Positions 42,370 to 53,432 of a stretch of DNA of 64,000 bases are shown one piece after another (position 1 is the first letter of the stretch; every line of letters begins with the position of its first letter). The position numbers were made by a program, and so were the translations under genes. The stretch covers positions 557,001-621,000 of the forward strand of contig BSBK01006348.1 of assembly GCA_027943335.1 (NCBI GenBank). Reading direction: 5' to 3'. Under the pieces are notes generated by a model. The model saw only the letters and a program-made list of their open reading frames with translations. It was not told the DNA's origin and did not search any database. This stretch comes from Chamaecyparis obtusa (Eukaryota > Streptophyta > Pinopsida > Cupressales > Cupressaceae).

Positions 42370-43788
42370 TTATCTCAAACCCTACCATAATCACCTCTCC
42401 CAACTGCCACTTAGACTCCTGAAAAGACCACTGAGTGCCCTCTAAAGCCTCACAAGTCGCTATGAGCTCCTAAGTAAGCTCACTCACCTCGTCTTCTCTA
42501 AGCATCAATGCCTCATATGTCGCACTTCCCCACTCAACTAGGTGATCTCGGTCGGCTACAAATTGTAAATAATTATGTCTCAAAATTCTGACAACCTCCC
42601 ACAAGGAATAGATCTCTGTCAGGGAAAGGTAACCACCGCCATGCTCAACTGCCATAGGAGCACCCCATATGTTTACTTCCAGCATTTGACGAGCGGCATT
42701 GAAATGCTTGAGATTATAAGTAATGTCTCTCTCGTCGACTCTTAATTGGCTAGTCACATGATGACTATGCACAACAGGCCTCCTATGTACAATCTCAATT
42801 GCACTATCCACACTATGGAAGGAAGCTGTATCCAACAAACTCCCCTCAAGATCACCGTATCTCTATGTACTTTCATCCAAGAACACATCTACCAACTGAG
42901 TACTGACATTGGGCTCACCATCATCTACCCCCAATGAAGCTTCTACTGAATCTGACTCATCACAATCCAAACTACCTCGTCCTCTGTAACCACATGACAA
43001 TCCAGATCCTGGGACCCATCCTCACTCACTAACAACTTAGAGTCCTCCCCCAGGGTCTGATAAATCAAGCATGACTCATTGTAGGTAGAGTCATCCTCAT
43101 GAGTCACCGAAGAAGTAGCCTTATCTGAAGAAGTGGAAGCCCTGGCTGTAACAAACTCCTGCCACTCATATGCTTCCCCATCCTCATCCATGAGTCACTG
43201 TAAAAAAGGATCCTGTGACCCACCACCATTAGATGATAACGTTGAGTTAACTCTCAATGTCTGATATAAAAGACTAGACTCACTGCAGCACACATCATCC
43301 TCACACTCAACGTCTGAGGTATCCATAACACTAGTATCAACACCCTCCAACTGAGACCGCTCTGTTATCGCCTACTGTTGGATACGTGATTCAATGTCAT
43401 CATGTGAATCAACAACACTAGGGCATAAATTTACATCCCCTAACACCTCCGTAACACTCAAATTACGAGTGCCATCATAAGACTTAAAAGCATTGCTTTT
43501 AAGACTTAGGATTACATTCCATGTGAATTAATGATTAATACCCCCACTAGGCGCTCAAAAGCAATTTACAAACTTAATTCAATTTATACCACTGAAAGTG
43601 CCAATGCCATCACCGAATTGAATATAGCGCATAGGTGCCTACCATAAATGGAAACTACCATCACTGACTTACTATAAATAGCAACTCGATCTCCATGGAC
43701 CCTTTAAACAACCTGCCACCTTGAGGATCACAATGATGGATTGGCCTCACTGACTACCTGCCAACTGCTAAAAATAGGGGACATTATA
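42370..43788 (-). mobile_element. R11: decayed R3/R5-family element, minus strand
   Basis: The right edge reads TATAATGTCCCC inward from 43788 (family start TGTAATGTCCCC), with LTR sequence similar to R5 61860-62008. Only about 250-290 bp of LTR remains; internal coding sequence begins around 43500, so the rest of the 5' LTR, the primer site and the N-terminal region are deleted. The left end near 42370 is also truncated. Homology ends beside a tandem repeat next to R2. Confidence 0.65.
42390..43500 (-). pseudogene. R11 copy of the conserved unknown protein
   Basis: Frames at 43191-42943 and 42838-42470 encode YEWQEFVTARASTS, LIYQTLGEDSKL, DTASFHSVDSA, HHVTSQLRVDERDI, FNAARQML and LSLTEIYSLWEVVRILRHNY...ADRDHLVEW. 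These align well with R5 and more distantly with R3. A TAG after SELT is shared with R5. There are several frameshifts. Confidence 0.6.
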
Positions 43789-44287
43789 GATAAAATATAA
43801 TTTCGATTTAGATCATTCGTATATAACACTCAGATAATATATACTTCAAATATAGCATTAGATCCTTTCGGGAATATTTATATGTCTAATTCCTTATTAT
43901 TGATCTATGTTTAAATGCTATACCTATAGAACTCTGATTCATATATATAGATTCCCATCTATTATTTAGGTTAGAATATACCACCTAATGGGGGTATGGT
44001 TCCTAATTCATATTAGCCTTCATATATAATATTTTATTGATAAGTGATGATTCATTAGTATTGTTATACGATCCTTACCAACAATTGTATATCTTCCATT
44101 TTTTTGGTCACTTCCATGTGAATTGTAAAATATTCGTGTCCTTTCCCATTCTCCTATGGTCAATCATTTATATTCATTTTCTTTTCCCCATCCCTGTCGG
44201 CCAGCAATGATAATCCTTAATATTATTCATTGGATCAGTTTGTAATCATAAGTCGTGTCACTTCATAACATTGGATTTTAGTATCGC
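43789..44287. other. AT-rich DNA, no gene seen
   Basis: It is continuous with 47549-48504 once R6 is removed (duplication tgcat). No coding motif or LTR end recognised. Confidence 0.4.
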
Positions 44288-44292
44288 TGCAT

Positions 44293-45088
44293 TGTAATGT
44301 TCCCAACCTCTGGCGGTCCTCCCCGAGAGATAATGATGACTGTTTCGAGAGAAGGATGTAACTGTGCAAGTTCAGGCCATACGGAGAGGCTGAGTTAGTA
44401 CTGAGTGTATGGAGAGGAAGCTGCCAGAGAGGCTGAGAGTGTACTGAGAGGAAGTTGTACAGAGAGGCTAAGAGTGTACGGAGAGGAAGTTGTACGGAGA
44501 GGCTAAGAGTGTACTGAGAGGCTGAGAGTGTACGGAGAGGCTGAGAGTGTATGGAGAGGAAGCTGTACGGAGAGGCTAAGAGGGTACTGAGAGGAAGTTG
44601 TACTGAGAGGCTGAGAGTGTACAGAGAGGAAGCTATACGGAGAGGTTGAGAGTGTACTGAGAGGAAGTTGTATGGAGAGGCTGAGAGTGTACTGAGAGGA
44701 CATTGTACGGAGAGGCTGAGAGGAAGCTGTACTAAGAGGCTGAGAGTGTACTGAGAGGAAGCTGTACTGAGAGGCTGAGAGTGTACGAAGAGGAAGCTGT
44801 ACGGAGAGGCTGAGAGTGTATGGAGGACGTTGTACGGAGAGGCTGAGAGTGTATGGAGAGGAAGCTGTACGGAGAGGGTGAGAGGGTACTGAGAGGCTGA
44901 GAGTGTACGGAGAGGAAGTTGTACGGGGAGGCTGAGAGTGTACGGAGAGGAAGCTATACGAAGAGGCTGAGAGTGTACTGAGAGGAAGCTGCTAGAGCCG
45001 TACGGTGGGGTTATGATGCCTCCAAGGTGCAAATCTGGTATCCTCCTTACTTCGTAGATAATTAAATGTCTTTAGAGAACACAGAACA
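44293..45088 (-). repeat. R6 3' LTR, truncated, with 16/19-bp minisatellite
   Basis: 44395-45000 consists of alternating units close to GAGAGGCTGAGAGTGTACG and GAGAGGAAGCTGTACG (plus-strand reading). The repeat-derived ORFs in this stretch are not treated as genes. Confidence 0.75.
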
Positions 45089-45089
45089 A

Positions 45090-46440
45090 CCCGAAGGCAA
45101 TCTTGGCCCGAAGGGAATCTTGATCCGAAGGAAAACTCGGCCCGAAGGCAATCTCGGCGGTGGATAGAGTCTCTGTGGCGAAGAGAACCTCAATGGCGGA
45201 CAAAGCCTCAACGACAGACATATCCTCGCGACTGACATACTCTCGGCGACCAACACAGCCTCGGCGACAGACAGAGCCTCGACAACAGACATAGCCTCCA
45301 CGACGGACACAACCTTGACAATGGATACAGTCTCGACAGCGGACAGAGCTTCGACGACGGACAGAGCCTCGGCGATAGACACAGCCTCAACGACAGACAC
45401 AACCTCGGCAGCAAACAGAGCCTCAGCGACAGACACAGTCTCGGTGGCCGACAGAGCTTCGACAACGGACAGAACCTCGGCGACAGACACAGCCTCGACA
45501 ATGGACACAGCCTCAATGACAAACACAACCTTGGCAGCGGTCACAGCCTCGGCGACGAACACAATATCGGCAGCAAACAGAGCCTTGGCGATGGACACAG
45601 CTTCAGCGCCAAACATAGCTTCAGTGACAGACACAGTCTCGGCGACGGATAGAGCTTCAGCGATGGACACAACCTCAGCGGCAGACAGAGCCTCGTGTAA
45701 AGCATCACCTTTATCGCCATCATCAACTTTCTCCCACTTGTGCAAATGAGATATCAGTTTTTCTTCACAATGCTGGAATACATTATTGACCAATCTACAT
45801 GCTGCCATAGACGGAACACATTCAAGATTACGAATAGCCCACAACATAGATATGATAGGTTGGGATATTTCATCCATCTCTTCAATGCACGAAATCATAA
45901 GCCTTTCCATAGCAACCGAAACCTTACTATCATGACATTCCTTGATTGCAACTAAGAAGTGATGAAACATATCATGGATCAAGTCTTGCAACTCCAAATC
46001 TAAGAGGAGGTTACTTTGACATTTGCACAATTCTCCAATATTGTAGATCTCCTGCTAAAAGGGTCACCACTAAAGTCATCAAGACTTTGAAAGCTGTCAA
46101 CAATCAAATGCAATATCTCTATCATGGTGTTGTCATCATACGGTTCTCTAAGAGCCCAGATTTTCAAAATCTCACTAAGACATGCTGCAGCTGCCAACTT
46201 CATTTCCTTGTCATGGTGTCTCAAAAGCTTGGGTTGACTTAAGGCATCCTTAATTGGAGAAAGGATCCTTTGTATAAATCTTGAAGGTAATTGGTCAACC
46301 TTACACAAACAAACTTCCTATATATCTAATGGAAGATCAATACCCTCGCTGAGCTCTTTGCTAATCCTTTGCAAGGTCTTCAACCACCACTATCCATCAC
46401 TATTGGGCGCCATAGTGTGATCAGAATCCCAAAATCTCTC
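45090..46440 (-). pseudogene. R6 PDS5-like fragment with hexapeptide repeat tail
   Basis: The same content as the R4 ORF at 9721-10860 in mirror orientation: RHHDKEMKLAAAACLSEI, APYDDNTM-type block, LLLDLELQDLIHDMFHHF and HCEEKLISHLHKW, then an ALSVAE-type repeat. It is disrupted: a 4-nt deletion near 46012 relative to R4 shifts the frame, and a TAG replaces the Leu codon of DILEV near 46320. The ORF stops beside the deletion junction at about 45088. PDS5 is a HEAT-repeat cohesin cofactor; only the N-terminal part is present. Confidence 0.75.
45130..45700 (-). repeat. 18-bp minisatellite in R6
   Basis: About 30 units of the same 18-bp repeat as R4 10478-10775, roughly twice as many copies. 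Confidence 0.8.
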
Positions 46441-46483
46441 AATCATCCCAACAGGCTGGCAAGATCACCAGCTCTAATACCAC

Positions 46484-47543
46484 TATAATGTTCCCAACCT
46501 CTGGCGGTCCTCCCCGAGAGATAATGATGACTATGTTTCGACAGAAGAACGTAACTGTGCAAGTTTAGGCCGTACGAAGAGGCTAAGTTAGTACTGAGTG
46601 TACGGAGAGGAAGCTGCTAGAGAGGCTGAGAGTGTACTGAGAGGAAGTTGTACGGAGAGGAAGCTGTACGGAGAGGCTAAGAGTGTACTAAGAGGAAGCT
46701 GTACTGAGAGGCTGAGAGTGTACGGAGAGGAAGCTGTACGGAGAGGCTAAGAGTGTATGGAGAGGAAGCTGTACGGAGAGGCTAAGAGTGTATGGAGAGG
46801 AAGCTGTTTGGAGAGGCTGAGAGTGTATGGAGAGGAAGCTGTACGGAGAGGCTGAGAGGGTACTGAGAGGCTGAGAGTGTACGGAGAGGAAGCTGTATGG
46901 AGAGGCTGAGAGTGTACTGAGAGGAAGTTGTATGGAGAGGGTGAGAGTGTACTGAAAGGACATTGTACAAAGAGGTTGAGAGGAAGCTGTACTGAGAGGC
47001 GCAGAGTGTACTAAGAGGAAGCTATACTAAGAGGCTGAGAGTGTACGGAGAGGAAGCTGCTAGAGCGGTACGGTGGGGTTATGATGCCTCCGAGGTGCAA
47101 ATGTGGTATCCTCCTTACTTTGTAGATAATTAAATGTCTTTCGAGAACACAAAATAACTCACAAGCCAATAGACGTTTGCCAAAAAGATGTTATTGAATT
47201 TATTGATGGTGCCTCGGATTTGCCAGATCCGATACAAGCAGAGTAGGGTGAGGGTTGAAGCCCACCGAAACTGCACAAAAACCAAATAGGGAGGGTCTTT
47301 CACCTCCAAAATGGCGAATAGCAGAATCCCAACAGGAATTCGCAAATACAAATCAAATATAAATCTCAACATATAAAATCCAACTTACACGCCGAGCATA
47401 AATACCCGTCGGGAAAACTCCCGAGAGTGCACAAAAGAGCCGACGGTGACTACACCTACGCCAACAAATAAAAATGGGCCCAAGATAAGCTAAATCGATC
47501 GGAACCCAAATACAATAATTTTATTAAAAATGGGGACATTACA
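46484..47543 (-). repeat. R6 5' LTR
   Basis: 1060 bp; starts TGTAATGTCCCC at 47543 and ends GGGAACATTATA at 46484. Its first ~400 bases match the R4 LTR; the middle holds the 16/19-bp minisatellite (46560-47060). Confidence 0.85.
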
Positions 47544-47548
47544 TGCAT

Positions 47549-48504
47549 ACTCAAACTTAATTGATGACAATTAATTATATCAATGTCACTTATTAATGTC
47601 AAAACACTTACTTGTAATAGATAATTCTCACACCTCTGAACATAATCAATATGTAAATGTGTTTCTCGGTTTCTCTCACAATTAGTTCTTTTTACTATTC
47701 TAAAGCGACAAGATACTAAGTGACCAACTAACATTATGCAAGCTGTTTACTATTTCATAATATACATATCGCTTACTATTTCACATTTAATGATCCTTAA
47801 TACTTGGTATTATCAATGACTTCTTCGATTATATTAATGATATTTGGTAATGACTATTTGATAATAGCATATTTGTTTCAGGATTCAATAATACCAATCA
47901 CCCTTAGATGCCATCTTAGTATAGTTTAAAACTTTAATCACTATTCCCTATTTCCTATTTTAGCCTTCTGATATATCCTTCCCTTTGTTTTGGAGTCTTA
48001 TTTATATGTTAATGACAGGACGCGGCATTTTCCTGATCAACGGTAGTTAGTTGACTACTAATTATTAATCATCACCTTGTTTATGTTATTCAACTTGAAG
48101 TCAATTATATTATTTGACCATCAGCCAATAATTTCTATTAATGTTATTCGACTCATAATTAGAGTCGATTATATTGTTTGATTACCAGTTAGTAATTATA
48201 TAAATATGGATTAATATACATTGCTTAATAAATTATAGTAATTAATTATTAATACTAACTGGTTTAATATAATGATTAATTGGTTTAATATTAATATTAG
48301 TTACATTATTATTGATTATCTTCTATATATACTAATTAATAATTCTATTATTAACTAATCTTATAGATTAACTATCAATTGATTAATTTAATGTTGATGC
48401 TATTCATAGTACTTAACAAATAATTATATATTTGTACATACAAATAATAGTGGTTCGTTATAGAATCTAGATACTATCATGATGATTTAATAAAAGTGTT
48501 GGAC
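47549..48504. other. AT-rich DNA, no gene seen
   Basis: Many TTAATTA-type tracts. It ends abruptly where the R7 reverse transcriptase begins, so R7 is truncated here. Confidence 0.4.
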
Positions 48505-48511
48505 AAATAGT

Positions 48512-49150
48512 GTGGTTTTCAGTGATATACCTCTAGGAAGACCTCCTGATAGGGCGTTTGGGCATAATACAGAGCTTGAAGAGGGTGCAAAAACCATTAT
48601 TACTACTCCATATAGGCATCCCAAGAAATTCAAGGATGACATAGAGAAAGCAATTAAAGAATTGTTGGATATGGGTCACATTAGACCAAGCTCAAGTCCA
48701 TTTGCGTCGTCAGCGGTATTAGTGAAAAAGAAAGATGGAACCCTCAAAATGTGCATCGACTACCATGCACTAGTAAGAAGACTATTAAAAACAGGTATCT
48801 AATACCCCAAATTGATGAGCTATTAGATGAATTACATGGTGCTATTTATTTCTCAAAAATAGATCTTAGATCAAGTTACCATCATCCTAAAATAGCTTTT
48901 CGTTCTCATTATGGGCATTATGAACTCTTAGTCATGCCTTTTGGTTTAACTAATGCCCAACCACATTTCAGTCCTATATGAACCATATTTTCAATAAACA
49001 ATTACGAAAATATCTACTTGTTTTCTTTGATGACATTATTATTTACAGTAGAACTTGGGAAGATCATCTAAAGCACCTTCATGAAGTACTAGGAATTATG
49101 GAGTCTAAATCTCTCTATGCAAACACAGCTAAATGTGAATTTGGAATGAC
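48512..49150 (+). pseudogene. R7 reverse transcriptase, N-terminal and palm region
   Basis: Successive frames give [38 protein letters not shown], then (shifted near 48775) [34 protein letters not shown], then (shifted again) FFDDIIIYS with both catalytic aspartates, and KCEFGMT at the R8 junction. These are the standard Ty3/gypsy RT blocks in order; two frameshifts make it inactive. Confidence 0.85.
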
Positions 49151-49155
49151 ATAAA

Positions 49156-50291
49156 TCACAGTCCCAACCGGTGCTGAGAGGGGAGGGGTGAATCAGCACT
49201 TCTAAAACTTTTCTTTTCAAATCTAGTGAAGTATACTTGTAATTGTAAGCCAAAACAGATTTAAGCATATAATAACAGCAAGAAAACAATCACACAGTGA
49301 CACCAGATTTATCACGTGGAAACCCGATTAGGGTAAAAACCACGGTGTGAGGGGACCTCACAAATTCTGTACTCTTCTGGAGTACACCCTGTTTGGAGCC
49401 TTCCCCGTTAAAGGACGAAAACGCACTGTTAGATGCAACCAAGTTAAGGAATTTATTACAATAAGGCCGATTAGTGCCTGCCTGGTCAGAGGACTTAGGA
49501 CACCTTGAAAGATGTCACCCGGTTAAGGGATTTGATACAAGGGACCTGTAAGAGTCTAACCAAATATTGGGATTTAACTATTGTAATTGATAGGGAACAA
49601 TAGAAAGATTGACCTTTCACAAATGGCTTTTCATAGCCTGAGAAGATCTCTGTTTGTGCTCAACTGAGAAGCATCACCAGTTGCTGCAGGCGTGTTCTCC
49701 TCTACTATTTGTGCTTCTCTGCACACTCTTCTTTCTTTCTTCTTCTTACTTCTTTTCACCCTAGCTTCTTCAGCATATAGGTTCACTCTTTTACTCAATA
49801 GAATGAAGGCAACTAAAATTCTCAACAGCCAAAAGAATATATAGAGTTTTTGCCCTAACTTTATCTCTCATGCATGACCTAATCTTCAGATTCCTTACGG
49901 ATACATCACTCAATGGACTATCAGTTTACTAAAGAAACATCCAATGCATGCCCTTGCTTTATCTGCTTTATAAAGAAATCAATAGATGTGTGCCAAGCAT
50001 CTTTCCTTTACAAAAGATAACGCTTTGTTTTAAAGCCATAGATTCTGGCTTTAAAACCTCCAGACGTGCCTCGAACCGATCACCAATTTAACTCAAAATC
50101 CTCTGGATTTAGTGCAAAAAATCTGGGTCAAAGAGTTGGTTGAAATACATAGTTGACTATGACTCCCTCAGTTCATACCGGAGTCATTTGCTAGATCGGT
50201 TGAGATCCTCATGTTGTGAACAGGCAAGAGCTTATGACCTGTTACTGTCGCTTCCTTAGCTTACCAGTCGAACATTCCTCAGTTGTCTTGT
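49156..50291 (-). repeat. R8 3' LTR, interrupted
   Basis: It matches 57732-58862 of the other LTR and then stops where R9 starts. The left terminus reads TCACAGTCCC rather than TGATAGTCCC. A minus-strand TATA candidate is near 49830-49845. Confidence 0.8.
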
Positions 50292-51945
50292 TGTGATGCA
50301 AAAGCATCTCGGGTCCTTAGCAATCCTGTGTCACCAAAAAGATGTTTGAAGTTTTTTTGCTTTGCTCGGTTCCTTCTTTGACCGAGTTGGTTCGGTGTTG
50401 CTCGGTTTCCTTTGTTTACCAATGTTGGTCGGTTATCTCTTTGGCGCTCGGTGAATTTCCCTAGCACTCGGTGATGCTTGTCTGGTGCTCGATTTCCTTG
50501 CTTACTGAGTTGTTTATTTTGGATCTTTGTTGAGGCCGACTTGAGCATTTAATTTGGGTCACGAATTTAATGTTGGTATCTATCATTGGGAAGCGTGTGG
50601 ACCTAGATTTGGTCGTTCCTTCCGTTGATTGTGGATCTAAAGGCCGACTTGTTTCGGTAACCTCTTGTATAAATATAATTGTTTGGTTAGAGTTTGGTAG
50701 GCAGTTTTGGGAGTTAGAAGATAGAAGATAGAAAATCAGAGATTGTTGGCAGATCCTCACATGTTGGAGGAATATCTGGCCTGAACTGGGAAGGCCTTAC
50801 AGCCCGACATGTATGAATCAATTGAAGTAAATATATTAAAGTATCTGCATTCTCTCTCTCACTGTTGTGTGTTGTTGCTTCCGCGTGTGATCTCTGCAAG
50901 GTGGATCCGGTTAGGGTGTGCCTTTGGCCCCTCTCCCAATCTACCCTTGTGTCAGGTGGTATCAGAACGAGGTGAGATCTAGATCTTGGTTTGCGAATCT
51001 AGGTTTGAGAGTTCCTTCTTGTCAAACCCTAGTTGAATTGTTGTGGGGTAGCAGATTGCGATCTGGCCTACAATTGCAATGGGTTTCAAGATGGTTCGTG
51101 GGAGGCGAGATGCGGATCCAGGATTGGTAGACATGTTGAGACAACTTGCTGCTAGATTAGAAGATGTTGAAACAGCCCAGAGAAGAGAAAGACATCTTGA
51201 AGATGTTAGTGATGATGAAATTGAGGTAGAACAAGGTGATGTAGAACCTGCACCTATGATGGATCAAGGCGAGGAAAGATTCTTGAAAGTTTTAACAAGT
51301 CTAAAGTCTACACCACACTTTAATCCTCCAGAGTATAGTGGAAAATTGGATTCTGATGAATTGGTGGACTAGATCGCTAAGATGGAAAAGTATTTTGAGT
51401 ATGAAAATGTACCTGAGGAAAAGAAGGTGAAAATTGCAAGCACAAAGTTGAAGAGTCATGCATCCTTGTGGTGGGAACATTTGCAGTTGGATAGAAAGAG
51501 GAAAGGCAAAGACAAAATCAAGGTATGGAATAAAATGGTGAATAAATTGAAAGGAAAGTTCTTACTTTGTGATTATCAGATTAACCTAGTTAGGCGAATG
51601 CAAAGTTTTAGGCAGAAAGATAGCTCGGTAAAAGAATATACTGAGGAATTCTATAGATTAGATATCAGATTTGGACATAATCAAGATGATGTGGAAAGAA
51701 TTGCTAAATACCTGAATGGTTTGAGAGTTTCCACCCAAGAAGAAATCAGTTTGGTTAAATTGGAGATCATTGAAGATTCTTATCAATTTGCATTGAAAGC
51801 TGAGGAGAAATTGAACAAGAAACATGAGCAAAGACAAAGAGGTAGAGGTGGTAGATTCCCTAGAGGCAGAGGTAGATCTTATGGTGAAAACAATAGATCT
51901 GAACTTGAAAAGACAACTCTGGATAAAGGCAAGACCGAGTGGAGA
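50292..51945 (+). mobile_element. R9: chromovirus LTR and gag, plus orientation, truncated
   Basis: The LTR is 50292-50954 (TGTGATGC to TTGTGTCA), with a plus-strand TATA (TTGTATAAATATAATTG) near 50667, a primer site and a gag. It breaks at about 51945, where an inverted copy of the same LTR (R10) is joined. Its right part, including the duplicated target, is lost. Confidence 0.75.
50957..50968 (+). other. R9 primer-binding site
   Basis: TGGTATCAGAAC, one mismatch from the common tRNA-Met complement. Confidence 0.7.
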
Positions 51946-52023
51946 CGGGGAGAGGGGCCTAAGGCACACCCTAACCAGATCCACCTTGCAGAGATCACAC
52001 GCAGAAGCAACAACAAACAATAG
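51079..52023 (+). pseudogene. R9 gag, with one nonsense codon and an antisense-LTR C-terminus
   Basis: Start MGFKMVRGRRDADPG at 51079. The acidic N-terminal helix leads into a Ty3/gypsy gag domain: FNPPEYSGKLDSDELVD, then a TAG (51370) in place of the usual Trp, KMEKYFEYENVPEEKK, HASLWWEHL, YTEEFYRLDIR and YLNGLR. An Arg/Gly-rich tail (GRGGRFPRGRGRSYG) follows. The zinc knuckle expected next is absent because the ORF crosses the deletion junction at ~51945 into inverted LTR sequence and ends at 52023. Confidence 0.8.
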
Positions 52024-52590
52024 TGAGAGAGAGAATCCAGATGCTTTCATATATTTACTTCAATTGATTCATACATGCCGGGCTGTAAGGCCTTCCTGGT
52101 TTAGGCCAGATATTACAATCAAGCACAGAAGTCCTCAAACATGCGAGGATCTGCCAACAACCTCTAATCTTCTATCTTCTATCTTCTAACTCCAAAACTG
52201 CCTACCAAACTCTAACCAAACAACTATATTTATACAAGAGGTTACTGAAACAAGTCAGCCTTCAGATCCACAATCAACGAAAAGAACGACCAGATCTAAG
52301 TCCACACGCTTCCCAATGATAGATACCAACATTAAATCCGCGACCCAAATTAAATGCACAAGTCGGCCTCAACAGAAATCTAAAATAAACAACTGGGTAA
52401 GCAAGGAAACCGAGTGTCAGACAAGCATCACCGAGTGCCAAAGAGATAACCGACCAACACCGGTAAACAAAGGAAACCGAGCAACACCAAACCAACTTGG
52501 TCAAAGAAGGAACCGAGCAAAGGAGAAAAACTTCAAACATCTTTTTGGTGACACGAGATTGCCAAGGACCCGAGATGCTCCTGCATCAGA
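51946..52590 (-). repeat. R10 3' LTR (LTR b)
   Basis: Inverse of 50292-50937; TATA near 52222. The outer ~17 bases of the LTR end are missing at the junction with the R9 gag. Confidence 0.8.
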
Positions 52591-52621
52591 CACCTAGGGT
52601 TATTTGAAATGATTCTCCGAA

Positions 52622-53254
52622 TCATGAAACAGGTATGACCCAAGCTACATCCAACTCAGATTGTGAAATCCATGCACTGTATTCAATCGGTCTATTCTTC
52701 CACTTTACCCGATATTCCATATACTGTTTTCCTCTTATACTTCTACCAATTCTTTGCTCCAAAATCTTCTCAACTTCTTCCTTCTGTTTCTTAGGGTAAT
52801 CCATCGGTACTGTCATGTCTTTATCCAATTCATGATACTCATACAAATCAGCAACATTGAATATAGGTGATATATCCATGACATCAGGTAACTCAATCTC
52901 ATATGCATTTCCACTGTTAAATTTCCTCAAAATCTTGCAAGGACCAAACTTCTTCATTTTCAGCTTCCCATATGTTCCAACAGGAAATCGGCCTTTCTTC
53001 AAATGAACCATTACTTCATCACCGACTGCAAAAGTCTTATGTCTTCTTGATCTATCATCTCTATCTTTGTATTTCCGATTACTCTTCTCCAACTTATGTT
53101 TCACATCTTCATGCAATGTCTTCATGTATTCAACAAACTTCACTCCTTCAACACTTCTCTTTCTTTCATTAACAATATCCCTCAAATCAGATATACCTCT
53201 TGGTTGTATGCCATTTACAATCTCAAAGGGTGTTTTTCCAGTACTCCTATTCAC
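52622..53254 (-). pseudogene. R10 integrase C-terminus and chromodomain
   Basis: The frame begins [19 protein letters not shown] (end of the integrase core), then [38 protein letters not shown] SH3 fold residues ([16 protein letters not shown]), then a chromodomain ([10 protein letters not shown]...[16 protein letters not shown]) near 52680-52790. A chromodomain identifies a Ty3/gypsy chromovirus; in that lineage it directs integration toward particular chromatin. The 633-bp stretch is open to its stop. Confidence 0.85.
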
Positions 53255-53329
53255 TCAATTATTCTATGCAAACTCTGCTTGTGCCAACACAGAATCTCAA
53301 TTACTTGGTGTGTTTCCAACTAAACATCC

Positions 53330-53368
53330 CAAAAGACTGATTCACCCCCCCCCTCTCAGTTATCTTGG
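53330..53368 (-). repeat. Copia-LTR-end filler inside the R10 integrase
   Basis: A minus-strand segment AACTGAGAGGGGGGGGGTGAA sits between the TDGQTEVV motif and the following integrase sequence. It matches the terminal sequence shared by the R2 and R8 LTRs, and interrupts the integrase frame. Confidence 0.6.
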
Positions 53369-53432
53369 GGATCTTTACTTTTCACAACTTCTGTCTGTCC
53401 ATCGGTTTGTGGGTGAAATGTAGAATTATATT

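Larger units (their letters stand above)
44293..47543 (-). mobile_element. R6: second PDS5-carrying non-autonomous LTR element
   Basis: Flanked by tgcat at 44288-44292 and 47544-47548. On the minus strand the 5' LTR is 47543-46484, then a tRNA-Met-like primer site (TGGTATTAGAGC), a PDS5 fragment, an 18-bp minisatellite and a shortened 3' LTR (about 45088-44293). A deletion has removed the last part of the internal region (including the polypurine tract and WDP module found in R4) and the first ~400 bp of the 3' LTR. It shares LTR starts and the PDS5 cargo with R4. Confidence 0.85.

Noticed and set aside
44235..45032. 265-codon Ser/Leu/Tyr-rich ORF on the minus strand
   Set aside because: It is the translation of the 16/19-bp LTR minisatellite of R6; the same kind of frame recurs at 46688-46970.
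48505..49150. R7 RT and R10 RT as parts of one element
   Set aside because: They are in opposite orientation, and the R7 frame reconnects with 59186 across the R8 duplication, not with R10.
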